Shown here piece by piece: positions 17,498 to 26,277 of a stretch of 64,000 nt of DNA. The stretch is from Mycobacterium sp. 050128 (GTDB lineage: Bacteria; Actinomycetota; Actinomycetes; Mycobacteriales; Mycobacteriaceae), in NCBI RefSeq assembly GCF_036409155.1, contig NZ_JAZGLW010000001.1, positions 2,356,001 to 2,420,000 on the forward strand. The letters run 5' to 3'. The notes below the pieces were generated by a model that saw only the letters and a program-made list of their open reading frames with translations, was not told where the DNA came from and ran no database searches. How positions within the stretch are numbered: position 1 is the first letter of the stretch; each line of letters starts with the position of its first letter. The position numbers were made by a program, and so were the translations under genes.

Positions 17498-17642
17498 GGG
17501 TAATCAATCGCCTCTCGCAGGAACCACGTGCACCCGGCGCCCAGGGCAGAGCGGGGAAGGGTGCCGCCACTGAACTCTGTCATCACCCGGCAACGGGTGT
17601 CAACGACGAATCCGTTTCGGCTACTTGTAATTCTATATATTA

Positions 17643-17657
17643 GAGAACCTGATTCTC
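17643..17657. promoter_or_regulatory. GAGAAT-N3-ATTCTC operator copy A
   Basis: GAGAAC-CTG-ATTCTC matches the shared palindrome at 11 of 12 arm positions. It lies in the 221-bp gap upstream of the deleted P450 and the mycofactocin-type SDR, which are read leftward. Confidence 0.65.
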
Positions 17658-17718
17658 GCAAGGCAAATCACGTGCGCTATTTGCTCAGGTCAGGCTGTGG
17701 CCGGACGCGTTTCGCGGC

Positions 17719-18441
17719 CTAGTGTTGGCCGACGAATCCGGCAGAGCAGAAGTCCCACACCTCGTCAGCGGTGATCGGGTGAATCGTCGCATCGTCGGAG
17801 CCGCCGCTGGATTGCGCGATGAACATCACCGTCTGCATCGTCATCGCGGCAATGCGGCGCGGATTGAGCCCGTCGCGCAACTTGCCCGCGTCACAAGCCG
17901 CTTCCATGAGCTCGGCCAGCAATGCCAACAGCGGCGCATGGGCAATCTTGACCTCGGCGGGGTGTGTTACCAGCAACCGCGGCGCAAAGTCGGTGAACAG
18001 CGGGCGCTTGGCCGTGGGGTCCGGTCGCGAGGCCTCGTACAACAGCTCCACGGCTACCTTGAGCCGCTCGAGCGGGTCGGAGTGACTTTCGGTGGCGGCC
18101 CGGATCTGGTCGGCCGACCGGCTCAGCGCATCCTCGAACAACGCGAGCAACAGCTCGTGTTTGCCGTCAAACTGCAGGTAGAAGCTCCGCAGTGACTGGC
18201 GGGAGCGGTCCACGACCTCCTGGACGGTAAAGTCGGTGCTGCCCTTTTCGATGATGATGGCCTGCGCCGCGTCGAGAAAGCGCTGAACGCGCTGCGCCGC
18301 GCGCAGTTTCGCCGTCTTGATTGATCGCTCGACGGCGCGCTGTTTCCAGGCCGGCTCTTCGCTTGGGTTGGTCACGGAAGGCTCGGACGATTGCCGCGAG
18401 GGGAGAACATGGTTGGACTCTACCGGAGAACGCCGTGACAT
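17719..18441 (-). CDS. TetR family transcriptional regulator (candidate GAGAAT-box regulator)
   Basis: A 240-residue TetR regulator with a long basic N-terminal extension. The helix-turn-helix spans roughly residues 45-95 (FLDAAQAIIIEKGSTDFT, then VQEVVDRSRQSLRSFYLQF and GKHELLLALFEDAL). The effector domain is not informative. The gene is divergent from an acyl-CoA dehydrogenase and a perfect GAGAAT-ACT-ATTCTC palindrome lies 56 bp upstream of its start. This position makes it the best candidate to bind the eight similar boxes found across the window; that assignment is inference. Confidence 0.88.
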   Translation of the reverse strand: MSRRSPVESNHVLPSRQSSEPSVTNPSEEPAWKQRAVERSIKTAKLRAAQRVQRFLDAAQAIIIEKGSTDFTVQEVVDRSRQSLRSFYLQFDGKHELLLALFEDALSRSADQIRAATESHSDPLERLKVAVELLYEASRPDPTAKRPLFTDFAPRLLVTHPAEVKIAHAPLLALLAELMEAACDAGKLRDGLNPRRIAAMTMQTVMFIAQSSGGSDDATIHPITADEVWDFCSAGFVGQH

Positions 18442-18497
18442 CGCTGCGCTCGACCCCCTCTCGGACCATGTGTTGGAGACTGTAACTTTCTTGCCAC

Positions 18498-18512
18498 GAG
18501 AATACTATTCTC
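18498..18512. promoter_or_regulatory. GAGAAT-N3-ATTCTC operator copy B (perfect)
   Basis: GAGAAT-ACT-ATTCTC is a perfect 6+3+6 inverted repeat in the divergent region between the TetR gene (start 18441) and the acyl-CoA dehydrogenase (start 18616). It could control both promoters and provide autoregulation. Confidence 0.8.
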
Positions 18513-18615
18513 CTAGACGTGTGTATAGAAGTGGAATCGCAAGAGTGAACCGCGCCGTCAGCGGAAACCCGGATCTTCCGATAATCCCCCCGCTCGCGAA
18601 TCTCAAGGGAGTGCT

Positions 18616-19791
18616 GTGCAACTGACCTTTGACACCGACGTCGAGGATTTCCGTGCGCAATTCGCCGCCTTCCTGGACGCGAATCCCCTCGACGCGGCGC
18701 AGACGGGCGAACGGCCGCAATCGAGTTCGGACATTCCGCAGTGGGCCCGCCGCTGGCAGCGATTGCTGTTCGACAACGGCTGGCTGATACCCGGCAACCC
18801 GCCGGAGTTCGGCGGTCGCAACGCCACGCTGCTGCAGCAATACGTGTACCTCGAGGAGTTGTCGCGGCGGCGGATCTATCAGAGTTTCAATCCGCAGGGC
18901 GTGGGCATAATCGCGGCGTCATTGCTGTCGTTCGGCACGCCGGAACAAAAGCAGCGCTGGGCGGTGCCGATTCTGCGTGCGGAGATGACGGCGTCGCTCG
19001 GGATGAGCGAGCCCGGTGCGGGCTCAGATCTCGCCTCGCTGAAGACGCGCGCGGTGCTTGACGGTGACCACTTCGTCGTCAACGGGCAGAAGGTGTGGAC
19101 GTCGGGTGCCCATCACGCCGACGTGCTGCTGACGTTCGTGCGCACCGATCCCGATGCGCCAAAACACAAGGGAATCAGCGCTTTACTGATTCCGACCGAC
19201 ACCCCCGGTGTGCTGTGTCGTCCGTTCGCGTCGGTGGGCGACATCGAAGACGTCGACTTCAACGAGGTCTTCTTCACCGATGTAAGAGTGCCGGCCGAGA
19301 ACTTGGTGGGCGAGCTCAACGCGGGCTGGCGCGTCGCGACCGGATCACTCGGCCACGAACGCGCCATGCTGTGGCTGGATTACGCCGACATGCTGCACGC
19401 GATGACGGTCGAGTCCAGCCCGACCGGGCCCGTGCAGCGGGATCGCTACGCCACGCTGGTGATGGATTTTTACGCGATGCGGTTGCTTGGGTCGGCAACG
19501 TTGGCCAAAGCCGCGCGCGGCCAAGAAGATGTGCCCGCGCAGTCGGTGCTCAAGCTGCTCGGTTCGGAGGCGATGCAGCGCGCGTGCGAGGACGCCCTGA
19601 ACGCCAAGGGGGGTGAAGGACTGGTGTTGCGTGGGGTCACCGCGCCATTCGCTCCGCTCAACCTGGACAGCCACTACGGCAGCTGGTTTGACCGCTACAC
19701 GCGCACCTTCGCCGCGACCATCGCCGGCGGTACGTCCGAAGTTCAGCGCAACATCATCGCCGAACGGGTCCTGGGATTGCCTCGCGGTTAG
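18616..19791 (+). CDS. acyl-CoA dehydrogenase, paralogue 1 of 3
   Basis: A 391-residue acyl-CoA dehydrogenase with the FAD/substrate signature SLGMSEPGAGSDLASL, the VNGQKVWTSGAHHADV strand and the C-terminal IAGGTSEVQRNIIAERVLGL. It is highly similar along its whole length to the genes at 44646 and 56429, including the start MQLTFD. It introduces a double bond in an acyl-CoA. Paralogue 3 has a small partner gene directly upstream; this one has none. The start is GTG at 18616. It is controlled from a divergent region with the TetR gene. Confidence 0.93.
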   Translation: MQLTFDTDVEDFRAQFAAFLDANPLDAAQTGERPQSSSDIPQWARRWQRLLFDNGWLIPGNPPEFGGRNATLLQQYVYLEELSRRRIYQSFNPQGVGIIAASLLSFGTPEQKQRWAVPILRAEMTASLGMSEPGAGSDLASLKTRAVLDGDHFVVNGQKVWTSGAHHADVLLTFVRTDPDAPKHKGISALLIPTDTPGVLCRPFASVGDIEDVDFNEVFFTDVRVPAENLVGELNAGWRVATGSLGHERAMLWLDYADMLHAMTVESSPTGPVQRDRYATLVMDFYAMRLLGSATLAKAARGQEDVPAQSVLKLLGSEAMQRACEDALNAKGGEGLVLRGVTAPFAPLNLDSHYGSWFDRYTRTFAATIAGGTSEVQRNIIAERVLGLPRG

Positions 19792-20111
19792 CAGTTATTG
19801 GTGGCGGGGTTGTCCAGGCACCGCTGCAAACGGTCGGGATCCTGGGTGTCCAGCCAGGAGTAGTAGCCGATGGCGATGAGCCCCGCGACGATCGCCACCG
19901 TCCCTAACACCATGCCCGCTACCGCGGCCCGGGGATTGGTGGCTTCACCGCGACTCGCTCGCCGCCGCGCGATATCGCCCGTGATCAGCGCCGCGATACC
20001 CAAAGGCACCCCGATCAGTAACCAGCAGGTGACGAGCGCCAACCCGCCCAGGACCACGGCAGCGACGCCGGCCTGATTTCGATGTTCCACGGGATAGCGC
20101 ATGTACGCCAA
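19788..20111 (-). CDS. DUF4190-like small membrane protein
   Basis: A 107-residue protein with two hydrophobic segments (AAVVLGGLALVTCWLLIGVPLGIAALI and AAVAGMVLGTVAIVAGLIAIGYY), a basic RRRASRG loop between them and a Cys-containing C-terminal tail. This is the architecture of DUF4190-type proteins, whose role is unknown. It is convergent with the acyl-CoA dehydrogenase and overlaps its stop by 4 nt. The start may also be the ATG three codons downstream. Confidence 0.78.
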   Translation of the reverse strand: MAYMRYPVEHRNQAGVAAVVLGGLALVTCWLLIGVPLGIAALITGDIARRRASRGEATNPRAAVAGMVLGTVAIVAGLIAIGYYSWLDTQDPDRLQRCLDNPATNNC

Positions 20112-20148
20112 TACTAGGCACTACGCGTGAGCACGCGCCTCGCGGGCG

Positions 20149-20970
20149 CTACAGCTGCACCAGCCGCGGCGCAGATCCCTTGGCCCGCAAGGCTACTCCG
20201 GCCTGCGAGGTCAGTTCCCGGGCGCTGCCGAGCAGGTTGTCCAGAATCAGCGACCGCTTGATGTGGTGGTGAAGCTGGTGCTCGGCGGTGAAACCGATAC
20301 CGCCGAGCACTTGCTGACAGTGCCGCGCGGCGGTCAGCGCCGCCCGGCCGGCCGCCGCTTTGGCCAGCAAGCTGGCCAGGTCGTCGGGGTCATCCGATGC
20401 GGTGGTGGCCGCGTGCAGGGTCGCCTCGGCGCCCTCGACCGCGACCAGTGTCTCGGCCAGCCGGTGCCGGATCGCCTGAAACGAGCTGATGTGGCGGCCG
20501 AACTGCACTCGGTCCAGGGCGTGCTGGCGCGCGAGTGCGAGCATCGCGCGGCTGGCGCCCACCAGCCACCAGCCCAATGCTTGCCGCCCGGCGGCCAGCC
20601 CGGATTGCGCAGCTGAATCACCTTCTGCGACAGGATGTATCGGCAACTCGGTGTCGATTGCCGAACTAGGGATGTCTTCGCGGTTCCACACCACCCAGGA
20701 GCCGCCGGCGAACGGAAGCGGAGTGACACCGCCGGGGGCCCGTCCGGCCGCGCGCAGCACCACATCGTTGAGCACAGGCGCGTGCGCACCCGTCTCGCCG
20801 AGTAGACGGAACACCAAAGGTATTGCGATATATGGGATTTCGTCCAGCATGTCGTGCCAGCCGAGGTCGGTCAACGCCGCATCGAGCTTGGCGCCGCAAG
20901 CCCCGCCCATCGCGGTGCGCAGCGACTCGGTCAGCAGCCGCAGTTCCTCGGAGTCTGAGGTCAGGTCCAT
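20149..20970 (-). CDS. acyl-CoA dehydrogenase, small subunit-like
   Basis: A 273-residue protein of the acyl-CoA dehydrogenase fold, shorter than the usual 380. It keeps the C-terminal helical domain (QFGRHISSFQAIRHRLAETL, then HCQQVLGGIGFTAEHQLHHH) but its N-terminal and middle domains are reduced. Small subunits of this kind pair with a full-length neighbour to form alpha2beta2 enzymes in steroid-type beta-oxidation. AGGAGTGATC precedes the ATG at 20970. Its larger partner at 20973 ends just upstream, so the two genes are adjacent in one operon. Confidence 0.88.
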   Translation of the reverse strand: MDLTSDSEELRLLTESLRTAMGGACGAKLDAALTDLGWHDMLDEIPYIAIPLVFRLLGETGAHAPVLNDVVLRAAGRAPGGVTPLPFAGGSWVVWNREDIPSSAIDTELPIHPVAEGDSAAQSGLAAGRQALGWWLVGASRAMLALARQHALDRVQFGRHISSFQAIRHRLAETLVAVEGAEATLHAATTASDDPDDLASLLAKAAAGRAALTAARHCQQVLGGIGFTAEHQLHHHIKRSLILDNLLGSARELTSQAGVALRAKGSAPRLVQL

Positions 20971-20972
20971 GA

Positions 20973-22079
20973 TCACTCCTTCCCGAGGTCGAGAAGCCGG
21001 CGGGCGATGATGTTGCGCTGAATCTCGGCGGTCCCCCCGTAAATCGTCGACGCGCGCGAGTACAGGTACTCCGAGCGCCACGGCGTGTCATCGAGCTCGA
21101 GGTCGCCGGGCAGCAGGTCGCGCACGGTGTCGTACAGCCGCTGCTCGGCGGAGGCCAGCAGCACCTTGTCGATGGAGGTGTCGGGGCCCAGGCGGGCGCC
21201 GTCGCGCAGCCGGTACTGGGTGGCACGAGAGCGGCAGCGCAGCGTATGCAGCGCGAGATACGCTGCGCCCAGGTCGTATTCGTCGTGGCCGCCGTGCTGG
21301 CTGCCGCCGGACACCTCGGCGACGAGCGCATCGAAGCGGGAGTAGAGGTAGGCGATGCGCTGCCAGAAGCAGGTGGACCGCTCGAAGGGGAGCAGGTCCA
21401 TCGCGAGTTTCCAGCCGTCGCCCGGCTTGCCGAGCATCCGGCTCGACGGGATCACCACGTCGTCGTAGTACACCTCGCAGAACTCGTCGACGCCGTGCAT
21501 GGTGCGCAGCGGCCGGATGGTGATGCCAGGGGTGTCGAGGTCGACGAAGAATGCGGTGATGCCGTCGTGGCCGGCTCCGGTGCGGGTCAGCAGAACGCAG
21601 CGGGTGGAGAACTGCGCGAAGCTGGTCCAGACCTTCTGCCCGTTGACGATCCAATTGTCGCCGTCTTGGACGGCCCGAGTCGTCAGCGAGGCCAGGTCGC
21701 TGCCGGAGCCGGGCTCGGAAAAGCCTTGGCACCATTGTTCTTCGCCGCGCAGCAGCCGCGGCACCATCTCCGCGGCCAGTTCCGGTGGGGCGTAGTCGAT
21801 CATCGTGGGTGTCAGCACCTCGAGCATCGAATACGGGCCGGGCTCGGCCAACCGCCGGCCCACCACCTCTTCGCCGACGATCGCGCGCAGCAACGCCGGC
21901 CCGCCCAGCCCGCCGACTTCTTCTGCCCAGCCGTAGCGCATCCAATCGGCGTCGTACAACGCCCGGCAGACGCGGCGGAACTGCAGCATGTGCCCCTGCA
22001 GCGAGTGGTCGGGGCCCGGCGTTAAGTCGTTCTCGTCGAGCCACTTACGCAGACCCGACCGGAACTCCTCGACATTCAC
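20973..22079 (-). CDS. acyl-CoA dehydrogenase, large subunit-like
   Basis: A 368-residue acyl-CoA dehydrogenase with the GFSEPGSGSDLASLTTRA motif, VNGQKVWTSFAQF and the C-terminal TIYGGTAEIQRNIIARRLLDL. It directly precedes the small subunit-like gene (a two-base gap), suggesting a heteromeric FadE-type enzyme. I chose the GTG at 22079, 10 nt after the NTF2-like gene stop; the frame continues upstream but only as overlap with that gene. It belongs to the operon read leftward from 25861. Confidence 0.9.
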   Translation of the reverse strand: MNVEEFRSGLRKWLDENDLTPGPDHSLQGHMLQFRRVCRALYDADWMRYGWAEEVGGLGGPALLRAIVGEEVVGRRLAEPGPYSMLEVLTPTMIDYAPPELAAEMVPRLLRGEEQWCQGFSEPGSGSDLASLTTRAVQDGDNWIVNGQKVWTSFAQFSTRCVLLTRTGAGHDGITAFFVDLDTPGITIRPLRTMHGVDEFCEVYYDDVVIPSSRMLGKPGDGWKLAMDLLPFERSTCFWQRIAYLYSRFDALVAEVSGGSQHGGHDEYDLGAAYLALHTLRCRSRATQYRLRDGARLGPDTSIDKVLLASAEQRLYDTVRDLLPGDLELDDTPWRSEYLYSRASTIYGGTAEIQRNIIARRLLDLGKE

Positions 22080-22089
22080 GGCTCGGCTC

Positions 22090-22539
22090 TCAGGGCTGCG
22101 GACGGCCGATGGCGTGCGGACGCCCGGAGTCGTGCACACCGCTGCGGCGAATGAACGTCATGGCACGGGTCTTGAGTCGCCAGCCGTCCGCGGTCCTGGA
22201 GTAGGTGTCGCGGTAGTAGCCGATCCGCATGTCATGCGTGGAGCCGTCGATGAAGCACAACGGCTGGGTGCCGCTCGCCGAGTCGCCGTCGAGGTTCTCG
22301 ACCAACGCGGTTCCGGTGAGGAACAAGCCCTTTGGTGCGGCAGCCACCAGCTCCGGAAACCTGTCCAGCTGGTAGGTGGAGCCGAACGCGCTGTAGGTTC
22401 CGTCCGGCGTGAAGACGCCGATCAGGCCGTCGATGTCCTCTTGGGTGATAGTGACGGCGTAGCGGGCGAGCAGCTGCTGAATCTCGACCAGATCGTCAGT
22501 TTTGCTGGGGTCGCTCTTAGACTGGCTGGGTGTTGACAT
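22090..22539 (-). CDS. NTF2-like / SnoaL-type protein
   Basis: A 149-residue protein of the nuclear-transport-factor-2-like fold, recognisable from the initial helix IQQLLARYAVTITQEDIDGL, then FTPDGTYSAFG, and the final strand region TADGWRLKTRAMTF. Relatives include small isomerases, dehydratases and ring-hydroxylating dioxygenase small-subunit-like proteins. Its place in the operon with a Rieske oxygenase makes a pathway role likely, but the activity cannot be assigned. The ATG overlaps the end of the upstream amidohydrolase gene by 23 nt. Confidence 0.85.
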   Translation of the reverse strand: MSTPSQSKSDPSKTDDLVEIQQLLARYAVTITQEDIDGLIGVFTPDGTYSAFGSTYQLDRFPELVAAAPKGLFLTGTALVENLDGDSASGTQPLCFIDGSTHDMRIGYYRDTYSRTADGWRLKTRAMTFIRRSGVHDSGRPHAIGRPQP

Positions 22540-23737
22540 AGACCTTGCCGCCTTTCATGACAAAGCTGACGCGTTGGGTAACGGTGATGTCTTCCAACGG
22601 GTTTCCCGGTACCGCGATGATATCCGCGAGCTGCCCCGACGCCAGCCGGCCCCGGTCGGTCTTGTTGATCAGCTCTGCGGCGGTGATGGTTGCGGCCCGC
22701 AGCACCGCCAGCGGGGGCATGCCCCATTCGACCAGCGTGACAAGCTCGTCGGCGTTGCGGCCGTGCGGGATCGCGGGCGCATCGGTGCCGACCGCGATCT
22801 TGACCCCGGCCTGGTAGGCGGCCTTGATCGAAGTTTCCGCCTTGGGGAACATCTCGGCGGCTTTGTCCTGCAATTCCTTCGGAGCGCGGGACACATCCAT
22901 CGCCTGGGCGAGCCTGCGGGTGGTCACCAGGAACCGCTCGTTGTCGACCAGCATCTGGATCGCCTCGTCATCCATCAGGAAGCCGTGTTCGATGCAGTCG
23001 ATACCGCACGCGACCGCGTGCTTGACCGCCTCCGCGCCGTGCGTATGGGCGGCGACCCGCAGCCCGCGCCGGTGCGCCTCATCAACGATCGCGCGGAGCT
23101 CTTCATCCGAATAGTGTTGTGCGCCAGCTTCACCGGTCAGCGACATGACGCCGCCGGAGACGCACACCTTGATCAGCTCGGCGCCGTGCTTGATCTGGTA
23201 GCGCACCGCCTTGCGGATCTCGTCGACGCCGTTGGCGATGCCCTCTTCGACCGTGAGCTCAAGGGCACCCGGCATGAAGGCGGCGAACATCGTCGGGTCC
23301 AGGTGCCCGCCGGTCGGCGTGATCGCGTGGCCGGCCGGGATGATGCGGGGCCCGTCGATCCACCCCGCGTCGATGGCCTTGCCCAGTGCGACGTCGAGCA
23401 GGTAGCCGCCGGTCTTCACGAACAGGCCCAGGTTGCGCACCGTGGTGAAACCCGCGCGCAGTGTGCGCCGGGCGTTGCCGACCGCGCGCAGCACCCGCGT
23501 CGGCGGATCGTCTTGCACCTGGGACAGCCCGGGCGTCTCACCGCGCCCGCCCATCAGGAGGTTGACCTCCATGTCCATCAGGCCGGGCAGCAGGATCTGA
23601 TCGCCGAGATCGATGATGTCGCCTTCGGGTTCACCCCCGACGCCGACGATCCGGTCGTCCTCGATCTTCACGATGCCGGGCGAGACGATTTCGCCGGCGT
23701 CGACGTCGAGCAGTGCGGCGGCCTGCAGCGTCTGCAC
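22517..23737 (-). CDS. amidohydrolase family protein with altered first metal motif
   Basis: A 406-residue imidazolonepropionase/prolidase-like amidohydrolase. Conserved are LPGLMDM at the start of the barrel, a Lys in LIKVCVSGG, AHTHGAEAV, CIEHGF and VGTDAP. The usual H-x-H of the first strand (DMHVH) is replaced by E57-x-N59 (DMEVN), which should alter metal binding. It probably hydrolyses a cyclic amide, ester or related bond, or has changed function. The start is GTG at 23737, four bases after the stop of the preceding small gene. Confidence 0.86.
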   Translation of the reverse strand: MQTLQAAALLDVDAGEIVSPGIVKIEDDRIVGVGGEPEGDIIDLGDQILLPGLMDMEVNLLMGGRGETPGLSQVQDDPPTRVLRAVGNARRTLRAGFTTVRNLGLFVKTGGYLLDVALGKAIDAGWIDGPRIIPAGHAITPTGGHLDPTMFAAFMPGALELTVEEGIANGVDEIRKAVRYQIKHGAELIKVCVSGGVMSLTGEAGAQHYSDEELRAIVDEAHRRGLRVAAHTHGAEAVKHAVACGIDCIEHGFLMDDEAIQMLVDNERFLVTTRRLAQAMDVSRAPKELQDKAAEMFPKAETSIKAAYQAGVKIAVGTDAPAIPHGRNADELVTLVEWGMPPLAVLRAATITAAELINKTDRGRLASGQLADIIAVPGNPLEDITVTQRVSFVMKGGKVYVNTQPV

Positions 23738-23740
23738 CGC

Positions 23741-24064
23741 TCAGATCACCGGTTCCCGAATGACTTCGACCCATGCCGCGCCGCTGTCGGGTACCCGCGG
23801 CTGCTTCCATGCCTCGATCGGGAAGGACACCATGACCAACGACTGCATGATGTGCATCAGGCTTTTCGCGTCGTCGGGCAGGTCGTTGAGCGGGTACTTG
23901 TCGCAGTACGCGATGGCGTCGTTCAGCTTCGGGAACGCGACGTCGTAAAACGCCTGCATCTCGGGCATCGTCGAGGCCAGCCGCTTGGCGTAGCGCTCGG
24001 GCTCGGTGGCCAGGTCCCACTCCAAAAACGGCTCCAGGGCGGCGAATTCAGACGGTAACGCCAT
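23741..24064 (-). CDS. small conserved-looking protein of the Rieske operon
   Basis: A 107-residue protein without transmembrane segments or a motif that I recognise. It is helical in appearance, with clusters FAALEPFLEWDL, MPEMQAFYDVAFPKLNDAI and SLMHIMQSLVMVSF. It overlaps the end of the Rieske oxygenase gene by 17 nt and has AAGGAG upstream of its ATG, so it is a real member of the operon. It may be an accessory subunit of the oxygenase, which is inference from gene order only. Confidence 0.72.
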   Translation of the reverse strand: MALPSEFAALEPFLEWDLATEPERYAKRLASTMPEMQAFYDVAFPKLNDAIAYCDKYPLNDLPDDAKSLMHIMQSLVMVSFPIEAWKQPRVPDSGAAWVEVIREPVI

Positions 24065-25325
24065 TGCGCTGGTACTCCTTCACGTAGTCACCGGTGGTCT
24101 TGTGCAGGTGGCGGATCAGGACTTCCTGGTCGCACAGCAGGAACTCCTTGACGGCACGGGTGCCGATCATGGTCTGGGTTGCCTCCAGGGTGTTGGCGTC
24201 CTGCAACGCATACTCCTTGAACGTCACGGCCGCCAACTCCTGGGCCAGGCGCTCGCGCGCATTGCGCGGCGGAACGAAATACAGCGACGACTCGAAGATG
24301 TGCTTGTCCACCGCGGTCGGCCAGTAATGGTAGGTCAGATACCAGCCGGGTTCCCAGATCAGCAGCATGAAGTTCGGGTAGAACAGCCACGAGTCGATGC
24401 CCCACTGCGGCACCCTCTTGACGTTGACGCCCGGCGGCAGCTCGAAGTTCTCCATCAGCTCCGGCTTGTCCCACGGACCGAACAAGCCGCTGCGCAACAC
24501 CTGGTCCAACGGCTTGACCATGCTCATGTCCGCCGGCGGCGCCTGACCACCCCAGGTCGACTGCAGGCTGTGCGGGCCGGCGACCTCGTAATGCAGCGCC
24601 TCGTAGCCGAACTTCTGGATCTTGGCGGCTTCCTCCTTGGTGTACTGCCCCTGGTGCAGGATCGGCGCGTGGTAGAACTCGACGAAGGCGTCGATGAACA
24701 GCTTCCAGTTGCTGCCGACCTCGGCCCGGTACGAGTACGTCTCAGTCATCTCGCCGAAGGGATAGCCCTCGATGCTCTTGGCCAGCGGCCCGAGGTAGTC
24801 GGTAAGCGGCGCCGCGTTGTCGTCGAAGTTGATGAAGACGAAGCCTTCCCACACCTCGCACCGAACCGCTGCCAGACCGTACTGACTCTTGTCGAGGTTG
24901 AAGAACTCGTCTTCCTGTTGGACGAAGGTCAGATCGCCGTCCAGGCTGTAACGCCAGGCGTGGTACTTGCAGGTGAACTGCCGGCAGGTGCCGGAGGTCT
25001 CCTCGTTGGGAAAGTCGTTCCACACCAGCTTGTTTCCGCGGTGTCGGCAGACGTTGTGGTAGGCCTTGACCGTTCCGTCCTTGGTCTTGGTGATGATCAC
25101 CGAGGTGCCCTTGCCGGCCGACGGTAGTTCCCTGGTGAAGTAACTGCCCGTCTTGGGTAGTCGCTCGACCCGGCCGACGTTGAGCCAGGTCTTCCTGAAG
25201 ATCGCGTCGCGCTCGGCCTCGAAGAATGCCGGGTCGATCGAGTCGGTGTAGTCGACCGGCGCGGTTCCCAGCTCGGGGTAGTTTTCTGTCCAGCTGCCGG
25301 CGGCTGGCTTGGGGAAGTGGGCCAC
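24048..25325 (-). CDS. Rieske non-heme iron ring-hydroxylating oxygenase, alpha subunit
   Basis: A 425-residue oxygenase alpha subunit. The Rieske [2Fe-2S] ligands are C93-x-H95 (CRHRG) and C119-x2-H122 (CKYHAW). The mononuclear iron site is visible as EFYHAPILH (H219 and H224), and D376 in YALQDAN is a candidate third ligand. It would add oxygen to an aromatic or polycyclic substrate with electrons from a ferredoxin/reductase pair. The gene begins with GTG preceded by GAGAGG. It is the second gene of the operon that starts at 25861. Confidence 0.93.
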   Translation of the reverse strand: MAHFPKPAAGSWTENYPELGTAPVDYTDSIDPAFFEAERDAIFRKTWLNVGRVERLPKTGSYFTRELPSAGKGTSVIITKTKDGTVKAYHNVCRHRGNKLVWNDFPNEETSGTCRQFTCKYHAWRYSLDGDLTFVQQEDEFFNLDKSQYGLAAVRCEVWEGFVFINFDDNAAPLTDYLGPLAKSIEGYPFGEMTETYSYRAEVGSNWKLFIDAFVEFYHAPILHQGQYTKEEAAKIQKFGYEALHYEVAGPHSLQSTWGGQAPPADMSMVKPLDQVLRSGLFGPWDKPELMENFELPPGVNVKRVPQWGIDSWLFYPNFMLLIWEPGWYLTYHYWPTAVDKHIFESSLYFVPPRNARERLAQELAAVTFKEYALQDANTLEATQTMIGTRAVKEFLLCDQEVLIRHLHKTTGDYVKEYQRNGVTV

Positions 25326-25342
25326 GTTCTTAACCTCTCTTG

Positions 25343-25861
25343 TCAGTGTTGATCGGCGTTTTCGAGCTCTACGCCAAAAGTGTTGAAAGCCATGGCCAGC
25401 AGGGCGTAGCAGCCGACCGTGAAGACGAAATCCATGCGCTGCTGATCGTTGAGGCGCTCACCGAGCGCCGCCCAGGTCTGGTCCGACAGCTGAGACTGTT
25501 CCTCGAGTTCGTCGACCGCGGTCAGCACAGTGCGGTCGAACGGCACTGCGGCAGTGCCCCGCCGAACGTCGTCGATCTGCTCGTCGGTGATGCCCTCCGC
25601 CTTGGCCATCCTCACGTGGTGCGACCACTCGTAGGCGCACTCGCGGCGATGCGCGACGCGCAGAATGGCCAGTTCGCGGATGCGGGCCGGCAGCGTCGAT
25701 GTCATCAGCAGATGGACGTTGAATCGGAGGAACGCCTTGGCCAGGGGTGGGTGGTGAGCCAGCGTGGACAGTGCGTTATTGGTGTCCGCCCCCCGCATCG
25801 CCGAGAGTGCCTGCTGGGTAGCCTCGTCCCACTGATCCGCGGGCAGCGGCGACAAGCGCAT
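25343..25861 (-). CDS. carboxymuconolactone decarboxylase (CMD) family protein
   Basis: A 172-residue CMD/AhpD-like protein. The active-site region is IRELAILRVAHRRECAYEWSHH, in which the AhpD C-x-x-C is changed to C-x-x-E-W. This is the common form in CMD relatives that lack peroxidase activity. I chose the ATG at 25861; an in-frame ATG at 25900 would put the GAGAAT operator inside the coding region. It is the first gene of the operon with the Rieske oxygenase, amidohydrolase and acyl-CoA dehydrogenases, and the perfect operator box stands 22 bp upstream. Confidence 0.87.
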   Translation of the reverse strand: MRLSPLPADQWDEATQQALSAMRGADTNNALSTLAHHPPLAKAFLRFNVHLLMTSTLPARIRELAILRVAHRRECAYEWSHHVRMAKAEGITDEQIDDVRRGTAAVPFDRTVLTAVDELEEQSQLSDQTWAALGERLNDQQRMDFVFTVGCYALLAMAFNTFGVELENADQH

Positions 25862-26277
25862 CAACGGTGTCCTCTCGGCGAAAGAGAATGATATTCTCAT
25901 TTACAACTAACAGATTTGCACGATTCGCTCGGTTGGTCAATGCCAACGGGTAGTGCGCCGCAGCTGGCCGAGAAGCTCGCCGCCGTACGGCGGTAGGTCG
26001 AGACTGCCGGGGGACACCATCCTGTCGTCGACGAACAAATTTTTGGTTTCCTCTGTACTCGCAGGCCCGGTGCTGGCGTTTCTGTGGTCGCGTAGCCGCA
26101 CGTGAGAGGGCGATCGGGGCCGAATGAGGTATACCGGAACAGTGCCCGGGTTTGCTCGTCCGGTCCTGTGGATGTTGATTCTCACTTGGCGAGAAGCTAG
26201 TTTTCAGAGGTAGCGGGGCGAGACGACAGCCAATGCCTGGAGCAGACTGCACGTGCATCCGATGGAGAGGGAAGCTC
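25862..26277. other. 416-bp intergenic region between divergent catabolic genes
   Basis: The stretch holds the perfect operator box at 25884-25898 close to the leftward operon, and the untranslated leader of the rightward amidohydrolase gene, with GGAGAGGGAAGCTC before its ATG. An 82-codon leftward reading frame (25937-26185) is open but has no recognisable domain and no clear ribosome site. I see no other structure except a loose TTCTC-N7-GAGAA inverted pair near 26179-26195. Base composition is less GC-rich than in the genes. Confidence 0.55.
25884..25898. promoter_or_regulatory. GAGAAT-N3-ATTCTC operator copy C (perfect)
   Basis: GAGAAT-GAT-ATTCTC is a perfect inverted repeat 22 bp upstream of the CMD start codon at the head of the Rieske operon. 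It overlaps the place where the promoter or leader should be, which fits repression. Confidence 0.8.

Noticed and set aside
25937..26185. An 82-codon minus-strand frame in the gap before the amidohydrolase
   Set aside because: No recognisable domain, no ribosome site and mixed composition; it may be a chance frame or an old gene fragment.
26179..26195. TTCTC-N7-GAGAA pair upstream of the amidohydrolase at 26278
   Set aside because: The arms are in the opposite orientation and spacing to the GAGAAT-N3-ATTCTC box, so it was not counted as a copy.
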